A stretch of DNA of 64,000 bases from assembly GCA_021399445.1 (NCBI GenBank), contig JAJTUQ010000002.1:3658001-3722000 (forward strand). The letters are read 5' to 3'. The notes beneath the pieces were generated by a model that worked only from the letters and a program-made list of their open reading frames with translations, had not been told where the DNA came from and did not search any database. The translations under genes were made by a program, and so were the position numbers. Numbering within the stretch: position 1 is the stretch's first letter; each line of letters starts with the position of its first letter. This document shows positions 44,517 to 56,960 of this stretch, in pieces. The stretch comes from Xylogone sp. PMI_703 (lineage: Eukaryota; Ascomycota; Leotiomycetes).

Positions 44517-46457
44517 ATGGTTCCAAATGGTGATATCTCAGAAGCCTCTCCCAAAGACTACCAGATCTCTACTTCTAAGCCAGAAAACTCAGTTGAGAGT
44601 AGTTACCAGGAAGTCAATGACCTTGAGCCTGAAAAGGCACCTAGAGATCATGAAGCGGTGATTTCTGGAGACAATGAAAAACATGCCCCTTTGTATGAGA
44701 CCATTAGCCCAAAGGAACTCGGCCTTCTATCAACGGCTTTCACAATCGCAACATTTATGATAGCTCTGGATGGCAGTATTCTCTGTATATATACATATCT
44801 TCTTTTTTTAAATACCAAACTAATCCATATAGCTACGGCGATACCCCGAATTACAAGCGATTTTCATCAGCTCGATGACATCTCATGGTATGGAAGCGCA
44901 TACCTGCTCACAGAGATGTCGTTTCAGCCAACATTCGGCAGAATTTATAGCTCTTTTGATGCTAGAACTACCTACTTAGTGTCGATTGTCATATGTAAGA
45001 TTCAATATTACGCTTAAGGAGTTTGTCTAACAACCACCTAGTCGAGGTGGGCTCCATTTTGTGTGCTGCTGCTCCGAATTCAGCAGCGCTGATTGTTGGA
45101 AGAACTATATCTGGGGTAGGCGCTGCTGGATTACTATGTGGAAGCCTAGCAATATTTGGAAGATCAGTTCCACTAAAGAAGAGGCCATTTGGAATGGCAC
45201 TAGTTACTAGCATGTACGGCGTTGCTGGTGTGCTTGGACCTACTCTTGGGGGAGTAATTACGGATACTCCTAGACTTACTTGGCGCTTCTGTTTCTGGTA
45301 GGTTCAGCCTTTGATCTTTGAGTCAGGTACTAAACATGATAGGATGAATCTTCGTGAGTAGGATCTTATTGTTCAGATACCATGGCTTACCGTTTAGCAG
45401 CTGCTGGTGCTGTGACATTTGCAATCGCATATTGGACCTTCAAAACGAAGCCACCGCTTCATGACCACCTCTCTTTTCTTCAAAAATTGAGAAGATTGGA
45501 CCTCCTCGGTGGCCTCCTGCTTACGGGGGGACTTGTGGCTTTATTTTTTGCCTTGCAGTGGGGAGGAAGTAGATACAAATGGTCGGATCCAGAGGTTTAT
45601 GCAAATCTCATAATATTTGCAGTCCTGTCTATATCTTTTGCTATTTTGCAAGCAGTAAAGAAGGAAGAGTAGGTATTTTTGAAAGGTTTAAGTGTTCGAA
45701 AATGGCTAACAAGAATCACAGAGCTACTATTCCTATACGTATTATTTCACAGAGAACGGTAGCAATCAGCTGCATCTTCAATATCCTCATGTCTATGGCA
45801 TATAATACCCACAACTATTATTTGTCCATCTATTTCCAGGCTGTGCTGGGGACAAATGCATCTACTTCTGGTGTACGCAGCCTTGCCTATGGTATTACTG
45901 GAAGTATTGCTATTATTGTCACAGGGGCATCTATTAGTTCAAAGGGTTATTACGTTCCATTCATGTGGCTTGGAACTAGTATATTTATTGTTGGATGCAA
46001 CTTACTCCGCATATTGGACGCGAACTCCACAACCGCTCAGTGGATAGGATATCAAATAATCAGCGGTCTAGGCCTGGGCCTCACGGAACAAATACCCTTC
46101 ATTGCGGTCCAGGTTGTCCTTCCTGATGAAGACATGCCTACTGCATGTGCATTGGTTGTGTTCTCCCGCTGCTTTGGTGGCGCCATTGGCCTCAGTGTTG
46201 CCGAGAACATCTTTTCCCAGGCACTGCTGCCCAGACTCACTCATATACAAGGAGTGGACGTAAGTACCATATTAACCGTAGGCATTTCGGAGCTCACGGC
46301 TGCTGTTCCGGACTCCCTGCTCCGTTTGGTGAGAGAGGCGTTCAATTATGCTATTGTTACGACGTTTATAATGCCGATAGTCGTTGCCGGAATGTCCCTT
46401 TGCCTCAGTTTTGGAATGGAGAGGATAAGGATTCAAGATGAGGAGCACGATCCGTAG
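44517..46457 (+). CDS. MFS exporter, DHA2 (TRI12/AflT-like) family, with an 11-nt microexon
   Basis: Six exons, 44517-44784, 44833-44994, 45042-45297, 45343-45353, 45401-45668 and 45722-46457, total 566 residues. The order is a polar N-tail; IATFMIALDGSIL (helix 1); TAIPRITSDFHQLDDISWYGSAYLL; GRTISGVGAAGLLCGSLAIFG; SMYGVAGVLGPTLGGVITD (motif C); then TWRFCFWMNLP-AGAVTF, restored only when an 11-base exon is used. The second half includes GYQIISGLGLGLTEQIPFIAVQ. This is the 14-helix drug:proton antiporter type often found in secondary-metabolite clusters exporting the product. It is divergent from the Gfo/Idh gene and ends 246 bases before the end of the convergent polyketide synthase. Confidence 0.92.
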
Positions 46458-46703
46458 AATATGCGAAATGATACAATTCTGTTATCTACATAGCTAAGAA
46501 CTATTAGTGTCTATCGTTGGTTAAATATATTGAGAATGGTCGGAATTTTAGATAGGTAATATGGTATATGCGTTCATCATTTAAGCAGAACAAAATGCTA
46601 TATTTCTCTATGAAGCTTTACCACAGGTATTGCAGGCCGAGTTGGCTAGTTGGAAGTGTTTTACATAATCCATTACGATCAACTATGTGGTTAAAGGTGA
46701 GCT

Positions 46704-49700
46704 TTACGCTACATCTAGGAGAACTTTCATTATGGAAGCAGCTCGTTCTAGGCACTTGCTCCACTCAATGACTTGCTCTTTCCCGGTGACCACAGAGAAA
46801 TGTGCCCTAAAAATCTTAGTACATATACTTATAGGTAGAATCTAACTGACTTACCATTCATCAGACACATAATACGTCATCCAATATTTCTTTGGATCTT
46901 GCATTATAAAGCAGGATTGAGGAGATAGCCCATCAGTATTTGAAAACATTTGCTCTGGCTCAACAGTTCCTTCATATAATGGATTCTTGAAAAGCGAAGG
47001 TAGCTCTTCACCTTTTTCAGCGCATAATTCAAGTGCTCTGAGAGTACGTTGGTAACAGTGGCCGGTAAGAGCATCTTTAATAGTCTGATTGTGGTCATGA
47101 GCTGCATCAACCATGCGTTGGAATCTGGTGCTTAAAGGCAGGTTATCATCGTCTACAGTTGAGCAGAATTCTGCAATAATAGGAGTTACGACCTGAACAA
47201 TATCAGGTCGGCCTTTGTGGTAGTGAGACATGGAAATTGCCTCCCATGATTGGACGCATCTTCCATAGAAGTAGTAGTTCGCCAGTTGGCACATGAGATC
47301 AAATATTCCCTTGATGGGAAGACCGCGCTCAAGAAGGATATTTTTACCAAACTGAGGAATGATAAGATCTCTATAACCGAATTTTGAGAGGTCTTCCTTG
47401 AACTTTTGCCGAATTTCGAGGATTCGACTATCAATTTCTGGTGTTGTATGAATGCTGAACTCCTTTGGCACTTGGATCTGACCGTTGGTATAGCCATTAG
47501 AATGCCCGTTAATTTGTAATGGTGGCTCATACGACATTATTCCATCGCAGATCGCTGTCTGCATTTTGGTAAGGGTCATCGCCTTGATATTGTTAGTTTT
47601 GTATCTTCAAAAATGGTATAGATATTGGGCTTATTCGATCTCAAACTAGCAAGTGAAGGATTGTTATTGAACAGCTTACATCAATCATTGTATGTTCAAC
47701 GTATGTTCCCGATATTGCATTCTTGCAGATAACGAAGGAGACAGATTTATCAACCCATCGATTGAATCCTTCGCGCATCATCATATCTTCTATTCGCCCT
47801 TCGGGATCGGCTGGGGAAGTATCATCAAGGCAAACTAAGAAAGCAGCAGCTTCGACCATATGGATGCATTCTCGATTAGCTTCGTTTTGTTCAGTTAAAG
47901 CGTCCCGAATCTTATCCCATTAGCTACTGTTTACTCTTAGAGCGTAAAGCCTTACCTCAGCCCACTTGGTACGATTGTCAGCAGTCAAAATGCTTGTCCA
48001 ATTCTCGCTTGTATCGTCACGATCCAGAATTGCCTGGAAGATCTTGACGAGCTGTTCGAAGGAGACCGCCTCATCTCCACTCTTAAGCATGATTTTGAAA
48101 ATATGTCCGCGGTGAAGCACTGCCACGTAGTCATTTCCGGGGAACTTTGCCATTGTGTCAAGAGGTACACCGGGCAAACGAGCAGTATTAAAGATGTAAT
48201 TCCAGAGATCCGTACAGTTTGGTGTCCCTAAGTATTCCATCGGTTCCCATCGATCAGCTTCTAGATCCTGCTTGCACTTGAAAGCAATACTGGCAATCAA
48301 GGCTGCCCTCTGCGCTTGGGAATGCTCTATTTTCGAGAGTGGATGGAAAGCCATAAAGCTAGAGAATGGAGCAAGAGGCATCCGTCGGCCTAGATATATG
48401 CTCTCAAGGAAATACTTATCTTGCCAATTTTCAATCTCTGGATTATGTGCCTGCTCAAAAAGACGATTATAGAATGTTCGACCAATACCGCCAGGCTTCT
48501 TGAATTCTTCCACATCCTTCGAAAGACTCTCAAATTCTTCATCTGTGAGAAACATCCGGGTATTTTTAAGATAGTCTTCGAATAGTGTATCGAAATCTAC
48601 GAGAGGAAGTTTTGGAAGAACTTTTGCTGCTCTGCAACAATGAAAGTGATGGTTTAGTGCCAATGTCGCGCTCTCCACAGTAACCGCATCTTGCTCGATG
48701 CTGCCAACTACCTCATTGTTACCTCCAATATCCGCGGACACAATCTTAGATCTAGATGCTATCAATTTCCCTAAGCTCGCAATACTCGGAGCATCCACTA
48801 CTTCGGATGTCTGAACAGATACCTGGAAAGTCCTTACGAGCCAGTTCTTCAATTCGATAGCGACAAGTGAGTCAATTCCGAATTCTTCAAGAGAAACAGT
48901 GGAGCTGATTTCATCAACAGAGCGAGCGGTGAATAATGCAAACCTTTCACATATGGCGTTGATAACAATTCGCTGGACTTCCTCAACTGAAGTAGCTTGT
49001 TGCAATAATTTCTCCACGTCCATCGTAGCTTGTTCTGTTGTAGCCTCCTTTTCATTCAGATACGGAATCTGACCAAAAATAGGATTAGCAAGGGCATATT
49101 CATCGTGCACTGCCTCCATTGACTTTCTGTCAAAACCAAGGATCAATTGAGTTAATCCGTCGATATTTGCCTGGGGGCTCATGGAATACTCCATAACTTT
49201 AAAGACCTCGTCAAATGACATGAGGACGGATCCCTGCTTCATGAATTCTTGCTGTGCACTGGAAAGCGAAGTGATGGCTTCCGAGCCATCGACTGCACCT
49301 AAGTTGAGAGAGATATATTTGCACTTTGATGAAATCCTACTCTGAGCAAATGCATCTTGGTATGCATTACCCACGGAGTAGTTGGATTGCCCCGTCTTCC
49401 CGAGGATGGATGTAATTGACGAAAGCATAATGAAGAAATCGAGCGAAGCGAAGCTCCCAAAGCTTCTTTCTAAGTTTTGAGTGCCATGGACTTTAGGTTT
49501 CACGGCCGTCATATAGTCTATGAGGGACATTTGTTCGAAAGGATGATCCTGTCGTTGTTAGCTATACCTAGCATGCGCATGAATTCGCACAACTTACCCG
49601 AAGTACCATGCCTCCATGAATTATGCCTCTGACAGGAGGTAGGGCTATGGAGCATTTCACGGCAGCCTCCTGTACCATCTCTGGGTTGGTAATATCACAT

Positions 49701-52700
49701 GCCATAATATGCAACTTTGCTCCTAAGTTGCGCATTTCTTTCTCAAATGCTATCTTGTCCTCCTCCTTTAGTCTTCGACGGGATAAAGTGACCACATGTC
49801 CTGCTCCGTGAGCGGCTAAGAATCTGGCACTCCTTCGGCCGAGGTCTCCAAGGCCACCCGCAATTATGTAGGTAGCATCTCGACGAAGTCTTAGTGGACT
49901 GGGACGTGCACTAGTCAACTTCACGGGAGTTTGGTCATCACAAACCACAACCACCTTTCCAGTGTGCTTCCTGGATTGGATCAAACGGAAAGCTTCCTCA
50001 ATATCGGTCATAGGAACAGCAGTTATAGGCTCAACTGGTTTCAGAATACCCTCTTCGAACATAGAAAGTACTTTTCCTAGCCGCTCTCTCATTTCTACCG
50101 GCTTGAGTCTCCCCAAGACCGTTAGGTCAACAGCGGCGAATGTGACATTTCTGTCAAATGGTATCATGCTTATTTGATTCTTTCGGTAGATATCGGTCTT
50201 TCCAATCTCAACAAAAGTTCCTAGTGGAGCTAGAACTGCGAACGAATCATGCAGCCATTCGCCAGATAAAGAGTTCAAGACACAATCAACTCCTTTGTTA
50301 TTGGTGAGGCGAAGAACACCTTGTTTGAATGTCCGTAATCTGGATGAGAAAATATGACTTGGTGGGATATTGAAGGTGTCAATAAGCAACTGCCGTTTTG
50401 CATTACTTCCTACCGTACAGAAGATCTCCGCTCCGATGTTCTGAGCTAATTGGATAGCTGCTTGCCCAACCCCACCGGAAGCTGCGTGAATAAGGATAGT
50501 TTGTCCTGGTTGTAGACGCGCCACCTCCACAATACAGTAGTATGCTGTGGTGAAAATAACAGGAATAGATGCCCCTGTAGAGTAAGACATTGAATCAGGC
50601 ATCTGATAGCTAAAATATCCATTGACTCGTGGGCAGCTCGAGAATGGCTCCGCTCCGATACCACAAACCCGGTCTCCGACAGCAAATTGATCAGCTAAAG
50701 CACTACCAACACGGCGAACAACTCCAGAACATTCGCCAGCCATAGTAACACCAGGTACCATCTGGCCCATGGCAATGAAGACGTCCTTGAAGTTGATCCC
50801 ATGTGCTTTAGCTTCAAGCTCTAGATCCCAAGGTCCCATCTCCTTTGAAGGCAAGTCATCGTCCACGAATCGGAGACTGCTTAAAAGGCCTGGGGTTTCA
50901 ACTTCTAACTTTAATGGACGATCGGGTTGCTGAAATAAGCCCGTCTCTAAGCCTTGGGTATAAATAGTCTTCTTTACCCAATCTTCAAACTTTTGATCAG
51001 CTGAAATCCTCGGGATAAGAAGTTGATTATCTCTGAATGTATACTCATCTTCATCAGACGCGATTGTATTGATGGGGGTCGAAAATGACTTCGATATAAT
51101 ATCGTAGAGAACAGAAACGAGAATCCCTGGAGAGCCAACGTCTTGTTGGACATCGAGTGTAACAAATCTCATGCCCTCATTTTCTCGCCGCACTACTCGA
51201 GCGAGTCCCGTTACTAATCCCTTGACGGGCTCCCTCAATTCTGTGGCATTATATTGGCCACTGAGCCAGAGCACATTCTTTACTTTTGTAACAAGTTGAA
51301 CAACCTGGGCAAACCTTTCCTCAGATGGTTCTACCAAAACAGGCTGAACTACATCATCAAGCACAATATAAATCGTTTTCAGGTTGATGGTTTTGAACGA
51401 CCAGTCAACTACTGAGCAAGGAAACCCTTTCTCTATAAAATAAGTCGATATATCTGAAGCAAAGGTTTGGAAACCAAGAGATTTAGACTGACAAATGACT
51501 TCAATGGAAGGGAATTCTGGTTGTAGAGCGGCTTGTGGCACAGTGGCTCTCGAGACCATCATGGAAGACCGAGCAGTAGGCCCTTCATGATCAGGCTCAG
51601 CAATCTCAAGCCCATCGAATCCTTGTTGCTTCAACAATGTGTCCCACTTATCCTTGGAGAGGAGTGGACAGTCTTCACGGCCATCTTCCGAGGCCCACCA
51701 CCCCGCCAACGTGCCAAAAATGACATTTATATGCGCAGTGAGTCTAGTCAATTCGATAAGAATAAGTCGGCCACCAGGTTTCAATAGTTTGCGGGAGTTT
51801 GCTACGGTTTCATTGAGGAAACTTGTGGCATGTAAGACGTTTGACGCAATTATAAGGTCATAGGAACCTGCTTGGAAACCCTGTTGGACTGGGTCTTTTG
51901 AAATGTCGAGTGTCTTGAAATCAATGCGCTCAATCCACTTCTGAAGTAGCGCTTTACCTTGTTCAAAAAAGCCGGCTGAAATATCAGTGTAATGATATCG
52001 ATCAAACAAGACACCTTCTTCTCGATTTAGTGACTGGATTAGAGGCAGCGTGGCCCCACCAGTACCGGCTCCAATCTCCAAAATGTTCATATGCGGGTGC
52101 TTGAAAGTTAGGAGTTTGAGATATTCAACCATCTGATGATAATTTGGAACAATGAGGCCCATCGAATAAAAACGAGCCAGTAAGTCATCTTCTAACATAA
52201 CAGAGAGCGGATCTGCTTCACCTGATAGTATAGCTGGTAAGTGCTCACCAATTCGAGCAAGCATTTGACCTTCAACCCCCGCCTCAGGTGTGCGCTGAAG
52301 ACAAAGTTTGATTTCCTGCTCGGTCAGATTCGCCAGAGACCCTTTAGTAGCACCTAAACCGGCGTATTTTCTCATCCAAATTAATAGCTTTCGAAGATGA
52401 GGTTTCATATTTGCTTCGTCTATTGACTCACTCTTTTCAAGGCAGGAGCGAATATAGATTGAAGCAGCCAGTTCATATAAGGCCATTTCGTCCTTCGCCG
52501 AAAGGGATGGGAACGATTGGTCGCACTCCTTGATTTGAGTTAAGACTTTGGAATGTTCAACAACATGATTCTTGACGTCCTCACTAAGAGTTCCACTTTG
52601 AATTTTCGGAATGAAATCAACATCTGGCTGCCATTTAATCTGGTAGCTCATTTTACGATGAAATGGCAGCGATGTCTCGTCCGAGGGAGCTTCGCCAATT

Positions 52701-55700
52701 CCACGCAAAGTTCCGCCCTGAATGTTCATAGCTAGAACTAAGGATCCTGCTTCAGTTTCTTCAAAAACCATAGTATTCATAATTGCAGACCGGGGCCCCT
52801 CTGAGTGCATGGCTGTAGCCACGACCCATTTGGTGCCAGGTTTGTTGCTGATGTTTTTGCAGTTTATCGTTACTTCATCCATTCCTGTTGGCATAACAGG
52901 ACCGTTTCCACTGCTCCTCCTATACAGAGGCATACCAAGATGTGAAATTGCATCAAAGGTGGCAGGGTGTATCAAATGAGGCTGCATATATTTTCTTGGC
53001 ATGACCGATGAGATGTCCGGTATGATGACTTCGGAAACACCAACATGTGGGCCAATATCTGCATCTTGAACGTTGGAAAACATGGGACCAAACACATTCC
53101 CATTTGCGGCAAAGCTTTTGTAAAGCTCTTCTCCACTGTAGTAGCTGTCACATGCATCTTTCATACTTTGTAGTTTCTGCAACTGATTTACTGCTGTCAT
53201 TTCTTCTTCGCGGATACCTTCCACCTCGTCCGGCTTAGGGGTCCACTCAACCATGACAGAGCCAGAACAATGCTCGCTCCAGATGTCATCAGCCGAAAGA
53301 GCCATAATACGAAAGCTCTCCCACGTGCGGTCATTTAAGTTCCTCTCGGGCCTTAAAGTCAGCTGCACTTCAACATCGGGAGTTAGTCCATCAGGCCGCC
53401 GTTCAGGGATAACAATAGCTTTAGAAAATGAAACATTCTTGAACAGAATCTGAGACATGACTCCGGAAATCTGTCGATCAGTGCTAATCTGACGAACTGC
53501 CTCAATAACCATGCAGAGATACGCAGCTCCAGGGAAGATGATAAAACCATCCACCACATGATCTCTTAACCATGGAAGCGTATCAATACAAAGAAGATTT
53601 CGCCAGGTGGGTTCATGGTTTGTAGTGCCTGTTACTCGGAGCCCCAGGAGATCATGGGGAGGATGTGCCCGGAAACGATGTAACTTACTAAGATTCGATT
53701 CCATCCAGTAGCTCGTGGAATGATCCCAAGGATATGGATCGAGATCGGCTATTGTTGTAGGTTCCCCAGCCTGGTCATCGCTGGCCATCGCTACCTCTAA
53801 CGACACAGGATACCCTACCTCAAAAAGTTTACCAGTAGTTTCTAGCAATGCGACAGTCGCGTTTCGATCACGGACTAATGTAGGAATATAACTGGATTTG
53901 AAAGTAGTTATATTCAGGTTTTGAATAACCTGTCTAACAGGACCAGCTAGGGCACTGTGTGGGCCAATCTCTAGGAACAGATTGAGTGGGGCTGTATTTG
54001 CTTCCCCAGAGCTTGCAAGATCCTTGCGGCACATAAGCTCTAGGGCATTGCTAAAACGAACTTTGGACACTAGATTGTCGACCCAATATTGAGCATCAAA
54101 TCCATCAAACTTTTGCGTTGAAGTCACTGAGGAATAAAATTTGACTAATGGCTTTGGTGTTCCGGCTTTTATATGAGCGATTGACTGGAGATACTCGGCA
54201 GCGACCTTTTTCATGTGATGAGAATGGTATGCTGTATCAACCTTTAATTTGCGATTGAAGATAGATGCTTCATCTAGAATCCCTTTTAACTCGTCAATTG
54301 CAGATTCGTCGCCGGAGATCGTTGTGCTAACTGGGGAGTTAACACAGGCAACGGAAACCAGACCTGATCTAGTCTGTTCGATGTATTGCGCTATTTCAAC
54401 TTCTCCCAAGCCAACAGCCATCATTGCACCTTTGCTGCTAATAACACGCTTGGAAGCCTGGGACATAAATCCACGGTGGTAAGATATCTCTAGCGCGGTC
54501 TTTTGATCAAGGATCCCGGCGGCATATGCGGCAGCTATTTCGCCGCTGCTATGACCCAGAACATTGTCTGGTAGGACTCCGATGCTTTGAAGCAAATCTA
54601 CAAGTGCTATCTGAATAGCAGTAGTAGAAGGTTGAGAGATCTCCGCCTGCCCAACTCGTGAGGTTTGTACATCTTTAGATAATTCATCGATTAAGCTCCA
54701 GGTACTTCCGAGGTCCTTTAATAGTTGGTCCGACTTGAGAATCGAGTTCCTGAATATGTGACGTGATGCCATCAACTCTTTGCCCATAGCGTGCCATTGT
54801 GCTCCTTGGCCAGTGAAGAGAAAGACGGAGTGCAAGTCATTAGCTATTTTAGTAACACGAGGTTTCTGGCCAAGCGAAGTGAGGAGGTCGGGATGGGTAG
54901 CGGCTGCGGTACTAAAACGAAACTGCATAGCTGTTCGTCTACTGGCAAGAGTGTAAGCAAGGTCACGAAGGTAGTAACCATCTCTGCCGCGTGTTGAAAC
55001 CCATCTGTCCAGGTTCTCGACCATTGCCTGTAGCGAGCTCTCCGATCGAGCTGACAAGACGAAAAGCTGGGGGCTGTAAGAAGTATCGGAATTATTCTTC
55101 ATTTTGCCATTAATAGCTCTATACCCGTTTGTGTCGTTGATTGGCTTAGATTTCACACCATTAGAGGTTGCACCAAGATCAATTGTAGCCTCGGCATGAT
55201 TATAAATACCGTTTGTGCCATTCGCACCATTTGTTCCATTTGTGCCATTTGTAGCCAAATGAAATGATAGTGCTTCATATGTATCCACTTCGGAATGGCC
55301 ATTTGATTTTGAAGTATCGAGACCATTATGATAGGACCCATCAGACAAAGAGATGCTACCGTTACCGTTATAATTGCCATTGGCCTCGCCTGCCGCTTTG
55401 GATTCTGAGAGACTTGCAGTAGTATATGGAGCTTCCAGAATGACATGGGCATTAGTTCCGCCATACCCAAAAGAATTCACAGAAACTCTTCGTGGGCCAG
55501 TTGATGGGAGAGGGACCATTTCCGTTGCGATCTATGATCTGTGTTAACTAAAATGAGAGAAGATAGAGTTAGGATATATACCTTAATACGACGTTCCTCT
55601 AAATGTAATGTGGGTTTTGGTTTTTCAAAATCGATATTTGGTGGGATCATTCCATGTTTCAGGATCAAAATCGCTTTCATCAAACCGGCAACTCCACTGG

Positions 55701-56960
55701 CAGCTTCTAAATGTCCGATATTCGATTTAATCGAACCAACATAAACATTGTCTTGACGCTGATTTTCTAAACAGAATACTTCCCCAATAGATGAAATCTC
55801 TGCACTGTCACCTATGTTCGCGTCAGATGGGATAACTAATAGTAATGTAGAATCTGCATACCAGCCTGTGTTCCGGTACCGTGCGCTTCCACATATGCAG
55901 TATCTTTAGGGTCAAGACCAGCATTTTTGTACACGTATCGCATAAGGTTAGCTTGAGCAACAGGATTCGGAAGTGAAATGCCTGCAGTCTTGCCATCCTG
56001 ATTCAAGCCTGAGTTTCTGATGATAGCATGTACATTATCGCCATCCCTGACCGCGTCATCCAGTCGCTTCAGGATAAAGCTGACAACGCCCTCTCCTCTT
56101 GCGTATCCAGAACCACGGTGATCAAAGACATAACATCTTCCATCTGGATTAGTCATGCTAAAGCATTAAAATTTATTAGTCCATATAAATTAAAAGAGGA
56201 TATGCAGCAATAACTTACCCCACCATACTCATAGGAATGATCTGATCAGGAGCTAATAGCAATTGAGTGCCTGCCACAATTGCCATTTGAGATTCCCCTG
56301 CTCTAAGCCCAAGACATGCCTGGTGCAGTGCAACCATACTCCCTGAACACCCCGTATCAATGGTGCTCGACGCGCCCTTGAGATCAAAAAGATAAGAGAT
56401 CCTATTAGAAAGGATTGCGAGTCCAGAACCAATCATGTGAAGTTTTGGAACTCGAGAAATATCTTTGTAGCCCATACGCTCAAAACTGTTAAACCGTCAG
56501 TACGTGTGCATGATTGAGATGAGAATTCAACTAAGACACCGACTGGCTCAAAGATGACTTACTCAGTGGCATAAGCTCCGACATGGACAGACGTATCGGA
56601 ACCTTTAATCTTCTGTAGAGTTATTCCCGCATTCTCAAGTGCCTCATATGTCGTCTCCATCAAGATGCGTTGTTGGGGATCAAGACAATGCGCTTCATGG
56701 GGGTGGATGCCAAAGAAGCGTGCATCAAAAGCAGCAATGTCTTGCTTCAGAAAGTAAAGCCCTTTCACGTTGATAGCTTCTTTTGCTTCAGGGTCCGGAT
56801 GGTAGAAGGATTCCTTATTCCATCGATCCTCAGGAATCTCACACCATCCGCTTCGTCCCTCTACTAACATGTCCCAGAGCTTCTCCGGACTATCAGAGCC
56901 GCCTGGAAGGCGACATGCCATGCCAATCACAGCAATTGGAATTGGAGCTTGCTCAGCCAT
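46704..56960 (-). CDS. Highly reducing polyketide synthase with C-terminal carnitine-acyltransferase domain
   Basis: Nine exons, 56563-56960, 56219-56485, 55862-56157, 55582-55811, 49598-55531, 47956-49548, 47680-47910, 46855-47582 and 46704-46806, sum to 9,780 bases (3,259 residues). KS, residues 1-430: triad Cys179 (DTGCSGS), His314 (EAHGTGT), His354 (NIGHLE). AT, about 630-950: Ser725 in GHSSGE. DH, 1035-1345: His1055 and Asp1257. C-methyltransferase, 1490-1750: intact [11 protein letters not shown], 1940-2260: [13 protein letters not shown], 2285-2480: GGLGDLG and Tyr2432. ACP: Ser2602 in GIDSL. From about 2680 to the end lies a complete choline/carnitine-acyltransferase domain ([22 protein letters not shown]; His2979-x-x-x-Asp2983 in EHTMIDAM; FYGR; FSVVTG). 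All domains look active. The synthase should build a reduced, possibly methylated chain; the acyltransferase would release it onto an alcohol, as in Trichoderma virens Tv6-931. Confidence 0.95.
55211..55253. repeat. Coding microsatellite (Thr/Ala-Asn-Gly repeat)
   Basis: Nine-base units encode TNGTNGANGTNG in the linker between the ketosynthase and acyltransferase domains of the synthase, inside a wider Asn/Gly/Ser-rich segment. Confidence 0.7.
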
